DNA from: Mesorhabditis belari
Lineage: Eukaryota > Nematoda > Chromadorea > Rhabditida > Rhabditidae
DNA length: 64,000 bases
Direction of reading: 5' to 3'
NCBI GenBank assembly: GCA_958450365.1
Contig: CAUEEP010000886.1
Coordinates: forward strand, 62,001-126,000
Shown here: positions 22,836 to 33,444 of the stretch, piece after piece
How the letters are laid out: each line of letters begins with the position of its first letter
Position numbering within the stretch: the stretch's first letter is position 1
Notes under the pieces: model-generated
Database searches by the model: none
Told to the model about the DNA's origin: nothing
What the model saw: only the letters and a program-made list of their open reading frames with translations
Made by a program: the position numbers and the translations under genes

Positions 22836-23410
22836 TTGGGTTGTCCAGTTATGAATGCGCGTTTTTTACTATTTTGTAAATTTCTCAAGATATCGAACAG
22901 ATGTATATGAGTGTTATATATTATTCGAAAGCTGAAGATCTCCTCTACATTATGGAATAAAAATGTTTTTGAATTCATTCAACTTTTTGGGAAATTGACT
23001 GCACAAAGGGAGGTCGTTTTCGAAAAAACCCATTCCAGCTTAGCTATTCCTCAAGTTATATGGTGTAAAATTACCGCCCAGAAAAGAAAAGAAAAGTAAA
23101 GATGCTCTGAAATTGTTATATTTTTTAAAAAAGTTGTATTGATATATCTATTGGCCAAACATGAAACGGTTAACTCAATTTGAGCGGAGCCAAAACTTGA
23201 TCCAAAGGCACCCTTCCATTTTTTGGCCCCCTGTTCTTCTGTGCAGTCAATTTGCCCAAAAGCTGGACAAATTCAAAGACTTTTTATATCAAAATGTAGA
23301 GGAGATCTTCAGCTTTCGAATAATACTCATATATATCTTTTTCTTGATTTCGATATCTTAAGAAATTTACCAAATAGTAAAAAACGCGCATTCATAACTG
23401 GACAACCCAA
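22836..23410. mobile_element. Mariner/Tc-type MITE, TTGGGTTGTCCAGTTATGAA ends
   Basis: Inverted ends start 'TTGGGTTGTCCAGTTATGAA' and stay similar for over 100 bp inwards; TATA flanks on both sides. No transposase frame. Confidence 0.8.
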
Positions 23411-24045
23411 TATATAAAAATATGAAAAGAAATAAAAAGGCTTTCTGTTAAAATCTATAAAATGCTTTAAAAGCGTTAAAACTAGAAAGACTAAATGAGG
23501 AAAATTGAATGAAAAGCTGGATTAGGAAACACAATCTCTCAAACAAAAGTTTGTAGAAGTTATTTCGAATATTTTGTGTTAAAATTTTAAATTAGTTTAA
23601 GTGCCATTCATCAAAGCTCTCTTTTACAGCTAAACTTATATTTTATTTGAAAATTTAGAAAAGCCTCTCTTAAAGCTTGTCCCAACCACCGTAGCCATCG
23701 TGGAAACACGACAGATAATTTTTGCGATAAAATACAAGACAGTGAACAAGAGAAAGATAAAGAAAGCAAACTTTTTAAGTTTAAAAATTCATTTTTGTTT
23801 TGAGCATTTCGTAAAGTTCAGATTTTGGAATTCTGGAAAGTTCAAGTTTTTTCGATTTCTTGAGACAATCGATTCGCCAGTCTTGCCTTTTCGAACGTCA
23901 CTATGCCAATTTTTTTTATGGAAAATTTTTCCACAAATTTTATTTGAATTCTACAAGTTCTACATCTTGTAAACTAGGTTTGACTTCTATAAATACCATA
24001 TGACCGCCTCGTTTCAGCAGGAAAAACGACAAAGCTCGATTGGAA

Positions 24046-24080
24046 TTGAAGAAGAAGAGAAAGAAGAAGAGGAAGAGAAA

Positions 24081-24115
<35 letters not shown>

Positions 24116-24430
24116 AGAGGGAAGAGAAAGAAGAAGAAGAAGAAGAAGAGGAAGAGAAAGAAGAAGAAGAAGAGAAAGAAGAAGAAGGAGAAGAAGAAAG
24201 AAGAAGAAGAAGAGAAGGAAGAGAAGGAAGAAGAAGATGATGATGATGAAGAGGAAGAGGAAAAGGAAGAAGAAGAAGGAGAAGAAGAAGAAGAAGAAGA
24301 AGATGATGAAGAGGAAGAGGAAGAAGAAGAAGAAGAAGAAGAAGAAGATGATGATGATGATGATGAAGAGGAAGAGGAAAAGGAAGAAGAAGAGGAAGAA
24401 GAAGAGAAAGAAGAAGAAGAAGAATTCCCA
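24046..24430. repeat. GAA/GAT simple repeat upstream of ENOPH1
   Basis: About 385 bp of GAAGAA with GAT and GAG variants, ending 'GAAGAATTCCCATGAATGTG'. It produces E-rich, K-rich and S-rich spurious ORFs. Confidence 0.9.
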
Positions 24431-24734
24431 TGAATGTGCTCCCTACTAGAATTTGATGAAAAGTGAATAGGAAAAGAACCCAAACGATGGACTTGGAGCG
24501 ACTCAGGACTTTCTAAAACCGCTCCAGGCGACTTGAACTTTCTCAGCAAAAAAAAACAGAACTTTCCAAAGCCCAAACTCTGAACTCTGAACGCTCGAAC
24601 TGTCTTTGTTTTGGCTTTTTATTTAATTTTAATTTTAACTTTTAACTTTTAACATTTAAACTTTTCTTTTTGAATTTAATTTGAACAAAAGAAAGGATTA
24701 AAACAAAAAGAACAATTCTCTTTTGGTCAGAAAA

Positions 24735-27700
24735 ATGGGCAAATTCAAAGCTCTTCTGCTGGACATTGAGGGAACGATCACTTCGATTTCGTTTGTTAAA
24801 GTAAATTCGAGTAAATTTCAATCGTTTCACAGTAAAGTTTTAGGATGAACTTTTCCCTTACGCGTACAAAAATGTGGCCAATTATTTGGACGACAATTTC
24901 GACAATCCCGACGTTCATCGATGCATTGCTGAGATGATGACTGTGAGTGGGGAATTTGATTCGAATATCTAGAAACAGATTGGGGGTTTTTTAAGTCCGG
25001 AATTTCAGCGTAAATAGAAGGAGAGGAAAAGGAAGAAGAAGAGAAAGAAGAAGAGAAAGAAGAAGAGAAAGAAGAAGAGAAAGAAGAAGAGAAAGAAGAA
25101 GAGAAAGAAGAAGAGAAAGAAGAAGAGAAAGAAGAAGAGAAAGAAGAAGAAGAATTCCCATGAATGTGCTCCTAGAATTTGATGAAAGGTTCGAATATCT
25201 AGAAACATATTGAAGGTTTTTTAAGTTCGGAATTTCAGCATAAATAGATAACAAAGCTTTTAAACATTTTTAAAAAGAAATTAAAAAGAATTTGAAAAGA
25301 ATTTGAAAAGAAATTTGACAAAAAGCTTTTTAAATTTTTAGGCTTCAGTGGAGGAGGCGATGAGCGACGAAAAAGTGAAAGTGATTCGGTAGGAGTTGAA
25401 ATTGAAAAAACAAATGAAAATGAACACAAATTTGGCTAGTATTGAAAAATCTAGTAAATACTTTCAGAATTTCTTAGTGGATTCAAAAAAATGATGCTAA
25501 GAAGGGAAAGATGATTGGATCTCATGGGCTTTTCCGATGATATCTAAGCCATTTGACGAAGAATTTTGATGCTAAAATTAGCTTCCGAATGGCGCCTAAT
25601 CACCACTAAGCTGGGTTAAAGATTTTGAGCCTCTTGTTTTGAGCCTCCGATTTTGAGCCTCCGATTTTGAGCCTCCGATTTTGAGCCTCCGATTTTGAGC
25701 CTCCGATTTTGAGCCTCCGATTTTGAGCCTCCGGTTTTGAGCCTCCGGTTTTGAGCCTCCGGTTTTGAGCCTCCGGTTTTGAGCCTCCGGTTTTGAGCCT
25801 CTCGTTTTGAGACTCTCGTCTTGAGCCTCTCGTTTTGAGCCTCCGGTTTTGAGCCTCTCGCTTTAAGCCTCTCGGCTTAAAGCGAGAGTTTTGAGCCTCG
25901 TTTTTTTACAACACAAGCCGTTCATCGATGGCCTATTGGTTGAGTGCTTCGACAGTTTGGCGGTGATTACTCGCCATTCGGAAGCTAATTTTTACATCAT
26001 AGCGTAAAAGTCTGCCTTCAAATGGTTTAGATATCATCGGAAAAGCCGACGAAATCCAATCATCTTTCCCTTGTAAGTATTCCTAAAATCCATCAAAGTT
26101 TCAGCTCGGAAATAAAAGAAGAAACGATCTCTGATGTGGTCGAGAATGTGAGATATTGGATCGATATTGACAAGAAAGTAAGTACAAATTATAAACTATA
26201 AAAATGACAAACTGTCACACACAAAAACACTTCTAAATTGCTTCAAATCTATGGGATTCATTTCATCTATAGCTCAAAAGATAGGGAATCTCAAAAGCTT
26301 TTGAATGAACTAAGGCACACTCAAAAATAATAAAGTTACAGTGGTTTTTAGTCCCTCGAAACGGACCGTGCTAGTTAAAGCTATTTAAATTCTTTAGATC
26401 ACTTCAATGAAAACCTTGCAAGGATTGATTTGGGAGTATGCCTACAAAAGTGGAGCCGTTAAGGGACAGTGAGGCTTTGGAAAAACCTATATCATTAGCA
26501 TTTTTATCAGTTTTCATTCCCATTTTATTTTTTTAGCCTCTATCCTGATGTGGTTTCAAATCTGAGGAAAGTCCACGAAACAAACCGACCAATTTACATC
26601 TACTCATCGGGTTCCGTTTATGCCCAGAAATTGCTCTTTCAGAATTCGATCGAAGGAGATATTACTGAAGTAAGAAAGATTGATGAAAAACCAAAAATTT
26701 GGCTAGATTTGGCTAAATTTGGCTAAATACAGCCGGCGGGATTGAACCGCTGGCCTCTCGCCTAGACACCGATCATACAAGGCTCTTAGCCACTCGGCTA
26801 TAGCGCTATTGCTCTTTCAGAATTCGATCGAAGGAGATATTACTGAAGTGAGAAAGATTGATAAAAACAAAAAAATTTGGCTAAATTTGGCTAAATACAG
26901 CCGGCGGGATTGAACCGCTGGCCTCCCGTCTAAGAAACCGACTGTCATACAAGGCTCTTAGCCACTCGGCTATGACCCCTTCAAAACCCACATCAAAAAA
27001 AACCGTTTTCAGTTGCTATCCGGCTATTTCGATACTCATATCGGCCTCAAAGGAGACTCGGAGAGTTACAGGAAAATCGCTCACCAAATTCGACAAGCAC
27101 CAGCTGATATCCTCTTCTTGACGGACATTGAAGCTGGTCAGGAATATCGAATTTTAAATAGTTATTCTTGATTAGTTGTAAAGAGACAAATAACATGTGC
27201 CATATACTAACCAACGTAGAATTTTGCGCTGATTCCGAATCTGCTTTCTGTTTTTGCAACGCAGTACTCTGTCAAAAGTTATAAGCGCTCAAAGTTTTGT
27301 GTGGAATCCAGAAAACAGATCCTGAGCTTATAAGCTGACTTACCAAGCGGACGAGGCGATGTCGCGCTGGCCGAGTGGTAGTGGGCTTGAATACAAAGCA
27401 AAGACCATTGGGGAGGCTAGGGTTCGATTCCGACCTTGGCTTTGCTTTTGCTTCTTTTAGCTTTGAGTGGTTTGAGTGTTTTGGCAATTTTGGACGGTGA
27501 TCATTGGCTTCATGTATACGCTGTGCCAGATGCTGTACGATTGTGCATAGAGAACACTCAAACCATTCAAAGAAGCAAAAACAAAAGTCAAACGGCTGAC
27601 TCGAACGCTAGAGTTCTTGCTTCGTATTCAAGACTTTGAGCGCTTATAACTTTTGACAGAGTACTGCGTTGCAAAAACAGAAAGCAGATTCCGAATCAGC

Positions 27701-28167
27701 GCAAAATTCTACGTTGGTTAGTATATGGCTCATGTCAATTGGCCATCACATCCTGTTCACATTCCTTTGTTAGACAAGTCCGAGCACTTTAAATGAGTAG
27801 TTCGTTTTGAAGGTCCATAACTTTGTTTAGAGATAGTATTATGGTTAAATTTTTTATGTCATTGTTTAGAGGAGACTTTAGGCTTTAGAATGATACCAAA
27901 TAGAGTTTGATTGGCGCAGAAAATCAAAGCCAACTTTGACTTTTTTTAAATGTTCGGATTTCAGCCAAGAGCTATCTTACAGATAATTTGATCAGGAAAA
28001 AGGTTAAAATCTTGCTTACTCAATTCCCATTTTCAGAGGCTCGCGCCGCTCACAACGCTGGTTTTGCCGTTCATTTGGTGGTGAGACCAGGAAATGGATT
28101 GTTGAGTGAAGAGGCGAGGAAAGTCTTTACTGTGATTCAAAGTCTTGATGAGCTTTTGGAAGACTGA
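24735..28167 (+). CDS. ENOPH1: Acireductone synthase (enolase-phosphatase E1, MASA family), 8 exons, 247 aa
   Basis: Bifunctional HAD-superfamily enzyme of the methionine salvage pathway; in this family it enolises 2,3-diketo-5-methylthiopentyl-1-phosphate and removes the phosphate to give acireductone, in the cytosol. Exons by splice signals and frame: 24735-24800, 24844-24942, 25342-25388, 26105-26177, 26398-26468, 26537-26669, 27013-27136, 28037-28167; all phases join. HAD motif I is LLLDIEGTI with D10 and E12; motif II is IYSSGSVYAQKLLF (S142-S145); K176 lies in GYFDTHIGLKGDSESY; motif III is ILFLTDIEAEARAA with D201. Length fits the family (human about 260 aa). An acceptor-like 'TTTTGGTCAG' lies just before the ATG, and AATAAA is at 28208-28213. 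Introns 2, 3, 6 and 7 are swollen by repeats (separate entries). All catalytic motifs are present, so it is probably functional. Identification is confident; exon edges were read by eye. Confidence 0.93.
25018..25155. repeat. GAAGAAGAGAAA repeat in ENOPH1 intron 2
   Basis: About eleven 12-bp units, ending with the same 'GAAGAATTCCCATGAATGTG' sequence as the upstream GAA tract. Flanked by a 60-bp direct repeat (24963-25018 and 25191-25252, 'TTCGAATATCTAGAAACA'). Confidence 0.88.
25495..26072. mobile_element. Long-arm inverted-repeat element with internal minisatellite (ENOPH1 intron 3)
   Basis: Arms of about 110 bp: 25495-25612 ('GGGAAAGATGATTGGAT' to 'GGCGCCTAATCACCACT') and 25955-26072 inverted. 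A 14-bp minisatellite (25624-25885) fills the centre. Confidence 0.75.
25624..25885. repeat. 14-bp minisatellite GAGCCTCCGATTTT in ENOPH1 intron 3
   Basis: About 18 units; variants change GAT to GGT and CCG to TCG in blocks. Confidence 0.87.
26728..26806 (-). other. tRNA-like sequence, family C
   Basis: Minus strand: 'TAGCCGAGTGGCTAAGAGCC' (D-arm type), then TTGTATG, ending 'AGCGGTTCAATCCCGCCGGC' (T-arm). The 5' and 3' acceptor halves do not pair as a standard 7-bp stem, so it is a degenerate, SINE-like copy. Confidence 0.6.
26896..26978 (-). other. tRNA-like sequence, family C, second copy
   Basis: As the previous copy, with a slightly longer centre; T-arm 'GCGGTTCAATCCCGC' pairs well, the acceptor does not. 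Created by the local tandem duplication. Confidence 0.6.
27195..27737. repeat. Inverted repeat around a tRNA-like sequence (ENOPH1 intron 7)
   Basis: Arms of about 100 bp: 27195-27295 ('TTTTGCGCTGATTCCGAATC') and 27637-27737 inverted. An inner pair, 'TTTGAGTGTT' with 'AACACTCAAA', flanks about 70 bp. The tRNA-like sequence at 27361-27441 lies inside the loop. Confidence 0.72.
27361..27441 (+). other. tRNA-like sequence, family D (ENOPH1 intron 7)
   Basis: 'CGCTGGCCGAGTGGTAGTGG' then GAATACAAAGCAAAGACC, and 'CTAGGGTTCGATTCCGACCT'. Lies in the loop of a long inverted repeat. Confidence 0.5.
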
Positions 28168-28623
28168 GTTTTTTGGGTGTGATATTCTGGTTGTGACTCT
28201 GTTGCTCAATAAATGTAACTTGTGAAATCGTTTTCGAAAAAGTAGTCATCACATGACCTCAGGTCGTAGAACAAAACGTAGACCGCAGTTTATAAGTCGA
28301 AAGTTATTTTTGTTTTTTCAAAGTCAAAATCGAATGAAGTGTAACTATTGCTTTTCTTTGTCTTTATTTTTTGCAAACAGGATTTGATATAAATCTTTCG
28401 ATAATTTCGAAAAGCTCAATATCTAGAAAGCTCAACGAATGAGGTAAAAATTTTATTGAAAGTAGACCTTTTCGATAACTTTTAGAACCCAGGAAATCTC
28501 AATAGAAAGCCAATTTTGTCATCTTTTTATGATACAAAGCTAACTCTTGTATGACAATTCACCAAGCACAAAAAAGGAATGACAAATTTTTTTTGGTTAA
28601 AGTTGTTAAATTTTTCTCTTCTA

Positions 28624-29240
28624 TTAGGGTGGTGCAAAAGAAACTGTCGATGGGTATCAGCTCTCATTTATCAGAAACGAGTGATGCTAACGGCATTATT
28701 TTTTTTATGTTTTGTTCGTATATTTGTTTGCTATTTATTTCGACATTTCAATTTTTTGGTTGTTGTTTATTTTATTTAGAAATGCTTATATTTTTTATTT
28801 AGATCATGGTCGAGCAAAAGTTTGTGCTACGAGCAGCATCACTGTTTAACTTCAAAATTGGAAAGTCTGCTGCCGAATAGCATCGTTCTCTCTGTGCAAT
28901 ACAAATTTGGTTCTTTCTCTCCACAAATTTGGTTCCTTATCTCGCATTGTTCTCTCTGTGCAATTGTATCGGAGATGGCAGTTTGTCTCTCAGGCAGTGT
29001 CAGACTTGGTTTCAACGATTCCGAGAGGGAGACGAGACTTTGGAAGATTACGAGCACGCTTCGAGGCCAGAACGAACAAAGATTCGTGAACGAAGCCAAG
29101 CTGAGGGACGTTATTCAGGCTGATCCATGCCAATCTGCTCGAGATCTTGCGAAAATATTCCATTGTGATCATGTCACCATCGAATGCCATCTTTTTTTAA
29201 ATTTCCCGTCAAATCGGCAGTTTCTTTTGCACCACCCTAA
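28624..29240 (+). mobile_element. Mariner relic with N-terminal HTH region
   Basis: Near-perfect inverted ends 'TTAGGGTGGTGCAAAAGAAA', each flanked by TA. From 28806 the + strand, with frame changes, reads EQKFVLRAASLFNFKIGKSA, CQTWFQRFREGDETLEDYEH and LRDVIQADPCQSARDLAKIF, the two helix-turn-helix blocks of a mariner transposase. A tandem duplication of about 45 bp around 28880-28965 ('GTTCTCTCTGTGCAAT' twice) breaks the frame. The catalytic domain is absent. Confidence 0.82.
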
Positions 29241-29550
29241 TAGTCTACCTTCTAGTCTTTTTCACAAAATAAACCTTTTTTTAAAAGCTAAAGAAAACTC
29301 GAAAACCCTGTAAAATTTATTTTTCCACAAGATCAAAAAGAAAATGACATTAGATAAGGCTTTTGTAATAAACTGAAGAACTTTAAGCATCACAATAAAA
29401 TCGAAAAGGAAAAGTACCCTTAAAAGAAAGCTAAAAAAAGAGAACAATTACCGTAACGCCTACAAAGATTGGTGGTTAGGGTTGAAAAAAAATAATCCTG
29501 GTCTTTTTTTGGATTAAAGGCAATGAAAATGAAGAAAAGTTTGGATATTA

Positions 29551-29819
29551 TACCGTAAATACTGCAATAGTACCCCACCGCCCTCGTACAGTCGCGTAGT
29601 CGCAAAAGTTTTTTAGTATTTCTTGTTTTTCAAAGCGCCCGTACTTTCAAAAAATGTGTCTTTGGTATCAAAAAATAGCCCTGAATCTCAGCTATTTTTT
29701 GATACCTAAGCGCGCATTGTAGCCTAAAGCAGTGTCGAGAAAAACTCGTTCAAAACTAGACTACGCAACACTCCGCACCGTCATTATGGGGGTGGAGTAC
29801 TATTACAGTATTTACGGTA
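29551..29819. mobile_element. CCGTA-end fold-back element, subfamily 'ACTGCAATAGTACC'
   Basis: Starts 'TACCGTAAATACTGCAATAG' and ends 'CTATTACAGTATTTACGGTA'. An inner palindrome 'GGTATCAAAAAATAGC' lies at the centre. Confidence 0.8.
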
Positions 29820-29927
29820 ATCATATTCTAGTGAACAAACACAACAAATAAACAGCTTTCTAATATTAGTCCAACCTCTTCATTTCCTCTTCACTTCCAC
29901 TCCATCGGACGATGGAAAGCTGACGAT

Positions 29928-30113
29928 CGGACGTTTAAGCTACAATGTTCGCTTAGGTATCAAAAAATAGCCCTGAATTTCAGCTATTTTTTGATACCTA
30001 AACGCGCATTGTAGCCTAAACCAGTGTCGAGAAAAACGCGTTCAAAACTAGACTACACAACACTCCGCAACGTCATCATGGGGGTGGGGTACTATTACAG
30101 TGTTTACGGTAAG
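29928..30113. mobile_element. 5'-truncated copy of the preceding fold-back element
   Basis: Repeats the right two thirds of 29551-29819 ('GGTATCAAAAAATAGCCCTG' to 'TTTACGGTA') only about 110 bp downstream in the same orientation; the left arm is missing. Confidence 0.75.
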
Positions 30114-30824
30114 TTAAATATTACAGCAGGTATTACGGTAGAATGTAGTGTAAAAGAAAAAGGATTTTAAGAGTAGATGACACCGGTATTCGAGTGAAAA
30201 TTGTATGTACAAGGAAATCACATTGAAGAATAGAATTGATTCAGGAATAGAATAAAGGCTAGAGAAAAGTTGTGATCGACTTTAAAACACAAAGATTGAT
30301 TAGTTTAAAGAATAGAATAAATTATAAAAGAAAAATTGATCATCTTACAACAGAAGAAACTCGTTTTCTTTTTGATGCTACCGTTTTTTATATAATTTCA
30401 CTTGATCCCAGGTTAAGTCGCCGACTTTACGAACGGTGTAATTGTGAATGTCAAGCCATTCTTGTTCTTGGTAATCGATTTCCCATTTCTGGAAAGAATT
30501 TTGAGTCTATGGATTGAGTTGGCTTCAATTCAAATCAACACTTTAACTTATTCTTTAAGTTTTGTCTATTCTTTAAGATTTGTCTAACCGCTTTATTCAA
30601 AAAAAACCAATTTTCGACTGACCTCCAATCTCCCATCCGTTTCTATCGGGCAATTCGTTGCGTTTATGTCATCAAGAGGAGTTTGGGATTTGCTAAAGTT
30701 TCATTTATTTCAAAATATGACTAGATAAAGTTGCTTATTTTCGGTTAAGGTATACAACGGAAGATTTGATCACTTCGCTACTTTTTTCATGGATTTTTCC
30801 TTGGACAAAGGTAGATGGATATCG

Positions 30825-30952
30825 ATGAATGAATCAAGTTGATTGTTTTCTATGGGAATCGATTAATGAATGAAGTTGCTTCCTTTCTATGGAAATCAAT
30901 TAATCAATCAAGTTGCTTGCTTTCTATGGGAATCGATTAATCAATCAAGTGC
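30825..30952. repeat. Tandem repeat of about 45 bp, three copies
   Basis: Units share 'TTTCTATGGGAATCGATTAA' and 'ATCAAGTTG'. Confidence 0.7.
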
Positions 30953-32181
30953 GCCAGAAGCGTAGGGTTTCCGATAAAGGTAGAATTTTTCAAGCTCTAT
31001 CTTTTGTTTTTAAAATCTTTTAAAAAATGTAGCTATTAAAGTGATTAAATCTCGTTTTTCCGCTGTACACACACCAGTTATTTGACAAAAACCGAAAGGT
31101 GAGCAAAATAATGAAAAAGATGATCAGATTATCATAATAAAGTTTAAAATTTCCTGATTTTTGAGACAATAAAGGCAAAGATTTAAGTGAACAAGAGTTT
31201 TAATCGGAGATTGAGATTGAGATTGAGATCGAGATCGGGAATTGATTGACTTCTTAATATATATGTTGTGTCCGATTTAGATTTCCGTCCGATTTAGATT
31301 CAATCTAAATCGGACGTCCGATTTAGATTGAACTTATCGCGGACGTCCGATTTAGATTACAGTCTATATCGGACGTCCGATTTAGACTCAATCTAAATCG
31401 GACGTCTTATATAGATTGAACAATAATATAAACATGTTTAGTATATGTTCTTAAGCGTTTTCTGTAGTTTTCTGCATTTTTCAAAGGTCTGTTATTGTCT
31501 TTTTCTGAAAAGAAAACCCAACTATGAAATAATCAATAAAAGACCTTTGAAAATGCAGAAAACTACAGAAAACGCTTAAGAACATATACTAAACATGTTT
31601 ATATTATTGTTCAATCTATATAAGATTTAGATTGAATCTAAATCGGACGTCCGATATAGACTGTAATCTAAATCGGACGTCCGCGATAAGTTCAATCTAA
31701 ATCGGACGTCCGAGTATATATATATATGTTGTGTCCTTTTTTTTCCGTCCGATTTAGATTCAATCTAAATCTTATATAGATTGAACAATAATACGTTTTA
31801 TATAGATTGAACAATAATAAACGTGCTTAATATATGTTCTTAAGCGTTTTTTTGCAATTCAAGATGTAACAATAGCCTAAGCTGCAAAAATAAATAGAAA
31901 TTTTTAACTCGTTCGTTGTTGTTGTTGGTTTTTTGTTGTTGTATGTTGTAATTTCGCATCTATTCTGCTAACGCTAATAAATTGTTTCATAGTTGGGTTT
32001 TCTTTTCAGAAAAAGACAGTAACAGACCTTTGAAAGATGCAGAAAACTACAGAAAACGCTTAAGAACATATATTAAGCATGTTTATATTATTATTCAATC
32101 TATATAAGACGTATTATTGTTCAATCTATATAAGATTTAGATTGAATCTAAATCGGACGTCCGATATAGACTGTAATCTAA

Positions 32182-32701
32182 TAGGTTGATGCATAAGTCT
32201 TTTCGTTTTTTTCGTACTTCTGTTAAAAAGTAACAAATTCACGAATTAATCTATAGTTTGCTCTATAAAAAAAGTGTTTTTTTGTTCAATTTGCATCTTT
32301 TTAAATGAATTTCGGTTCACTTTCAAGCAAATTCGAGAGTGAAAAACGCCTTTTTCGTAAAAATCTATAAAAAACTCTACGGAAAAATTGGCTGAATGAA
32401 TTTCTCTGAAATTTTGGCGAAATATCAAACGTTTTTTTTCTCTATCTTTTATCTATTGACACGAAGATAGGTTTTCTTTAGCTAAGGTGTCTAAACCGCA
32501 TCATCGAGTTAGCCCTTTTTGACTACCCGACTTCATACTCTCAAGAAAATCCAGGCATTCAATATTTTTAAACCCGTTTTAATGTTATTTTGCAGAAAAA
32601 TAATTGGTTTTTCTAATGAAATCAACCGTAGTTTAATTGGTGCATTTGTTGGCTTGAAACGGCAGACGAAAAGGAACGAAAAGACTTATGCATCAACCTA
32701 A
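32182..32701. mobile_element. Mariner-type MITE, GGTTGATGCATAAGT ends
   Basis: Ends 'TAGGTTGATGCATAAGTCTT' and 'AAGACTTATGCATCAACCTA'. It is nested inside the second palindrome unit of the 31.3-33.4 kb complex. Near 32450-32490 it holds a stretch resembling the 'attgacaccaaaatgggttt' motif of the other mariner MITEs. Confidence 0.75.
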
Positions 32702-32819
32702 TATATACGATAACAAAAGTGATCTCTTAATGCTCAGCTTTTACCTTTGTTCATTCACGCTTTTTTATCATTCACAGCTTCACATAATATCCTTAAATAT
32801 CTAAAGAAAATATGCAACT

Positions 32820-32896
32820 AATTTAGTTTAATTGGTGCATTTGTTGGCTTGAAACGGCAGACGAAAAGGAACAAAAACACTTATGCATCAACCTAA
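32820..32896. mobile_element. Partial second copy of the GGTTGATGCATAAGT MITE right end
   Basis: About 77 bp from 'AGTTTAATTGGTGCATTTGT' to 'TTATGCATCAACCTAATA' repeats 32630-32702 with small changes. This suggests a local tandem duplication of the MITE end. Confidence 0.7.
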
Positions 32897-33444
32897 TAAA
32901 TCGGACGTCCGCGATAAGTTCAATCTAAATCGGACGGAAATCTAAATTGGACACAACATATATATATGTTGTGTCCGATTTAGATTTCCGTCCGATTTAG
33001 ATTCAATCTAAATCGGACGTCCGATTTAGATTGAACTTATCGCGGACGTCCGATTTAGATTACAGTCTATATCGGACGACTCAATCTAAATCGGACGTCT
33101 TATATAGATTGAACAATAATATAAACATGTTTAGTATATGTTCTTAAGCGTTTTCTGTAGTTTTCTGCATTTTCAAAGGTCTTTTATTGATTATTTCATA
33201 GTTGGGTTTTCTTTTCAGAAAAAGACAGTAACAGACCTTTGAAAAATGCAGAAAACTACAGAAAACGCTTAAGAACATATATCAAACATGTTTATATTAT
33301 TGTTCAATCTATATAAGACGTCCGATTTAGATTGAGTCTAAATCGGACGTCCGATATAGACTGTAATCTAAATCGGACGTCCGCGATAAGTTCAATCTAA
33401 ATCGGACGGAAATCTAAATTGGACACAACATATATATAGATATA

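Larger units (their letters stand above)
26631..26978 (+). repeat. Tandem duplication of exon 6 end plus tRNA-like sequence (ENOPH1 intron 6)
   Basis: Copy 1 (26631-26806) and copy 2 (26809-26978) are offset by 178 bp. Each holds the last 39 nt of exon 6 ('TTGCTCTTTCAGAATTCGAT' ...), its donor (GTAAGA in copy 1, GTGAGA in copy 2), a 'TTTGGCTAAATTTGGC' stretch and a minus-strand tRNA-like sequence. Confidence 0.85.
31256..33436. mobile_element. Three-unit GGACGTCC palindrome complex
   Basis: Three fold-back units of about 460 bp in tandem: 31256-31713, 31722-32956 (interrupted by MITE sequence 32182-32900) and 32957-33436. Each begins 'TATATGTTGTGTCCGATTTA', carries several 'AATCTAAATCGGACGTCCGA' palindromes per arm, then 'TAAGCGTTTTCTGTAGTTTT', and folds back around a 'TGAAAAGAAAACCCAACTAT' centre. 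Unit junctions are themselves palindromic (TATATATA). Confidence 0.85.

Noticed and set aside
24000..24576. Long E-rich, K-rich and S-rich ORFs on both strands
   Set aside because: They are translations of the GAA/GAT microsatellite in different frames, with no other coding sign.
28551..28802. ORF with several hydrophobic segments before the mariner relic
   Set aside because: It overlaps the mariner terminus and T-rich DNA; no start context, likely chance.
30272..30517. 81-codon ORF (contains LSRRLYERCNCECQAILVLG)
   Set aside because: Starts at GTG, no ATG, no splice context, no recognisable family; not enough to call.
31256..33436. Possible CRISPR-like array (regular short repeats)
   Set aside because: The repeats are palindromes within fold-back arms, spacers are not unique, and the genome is eukaryotic.
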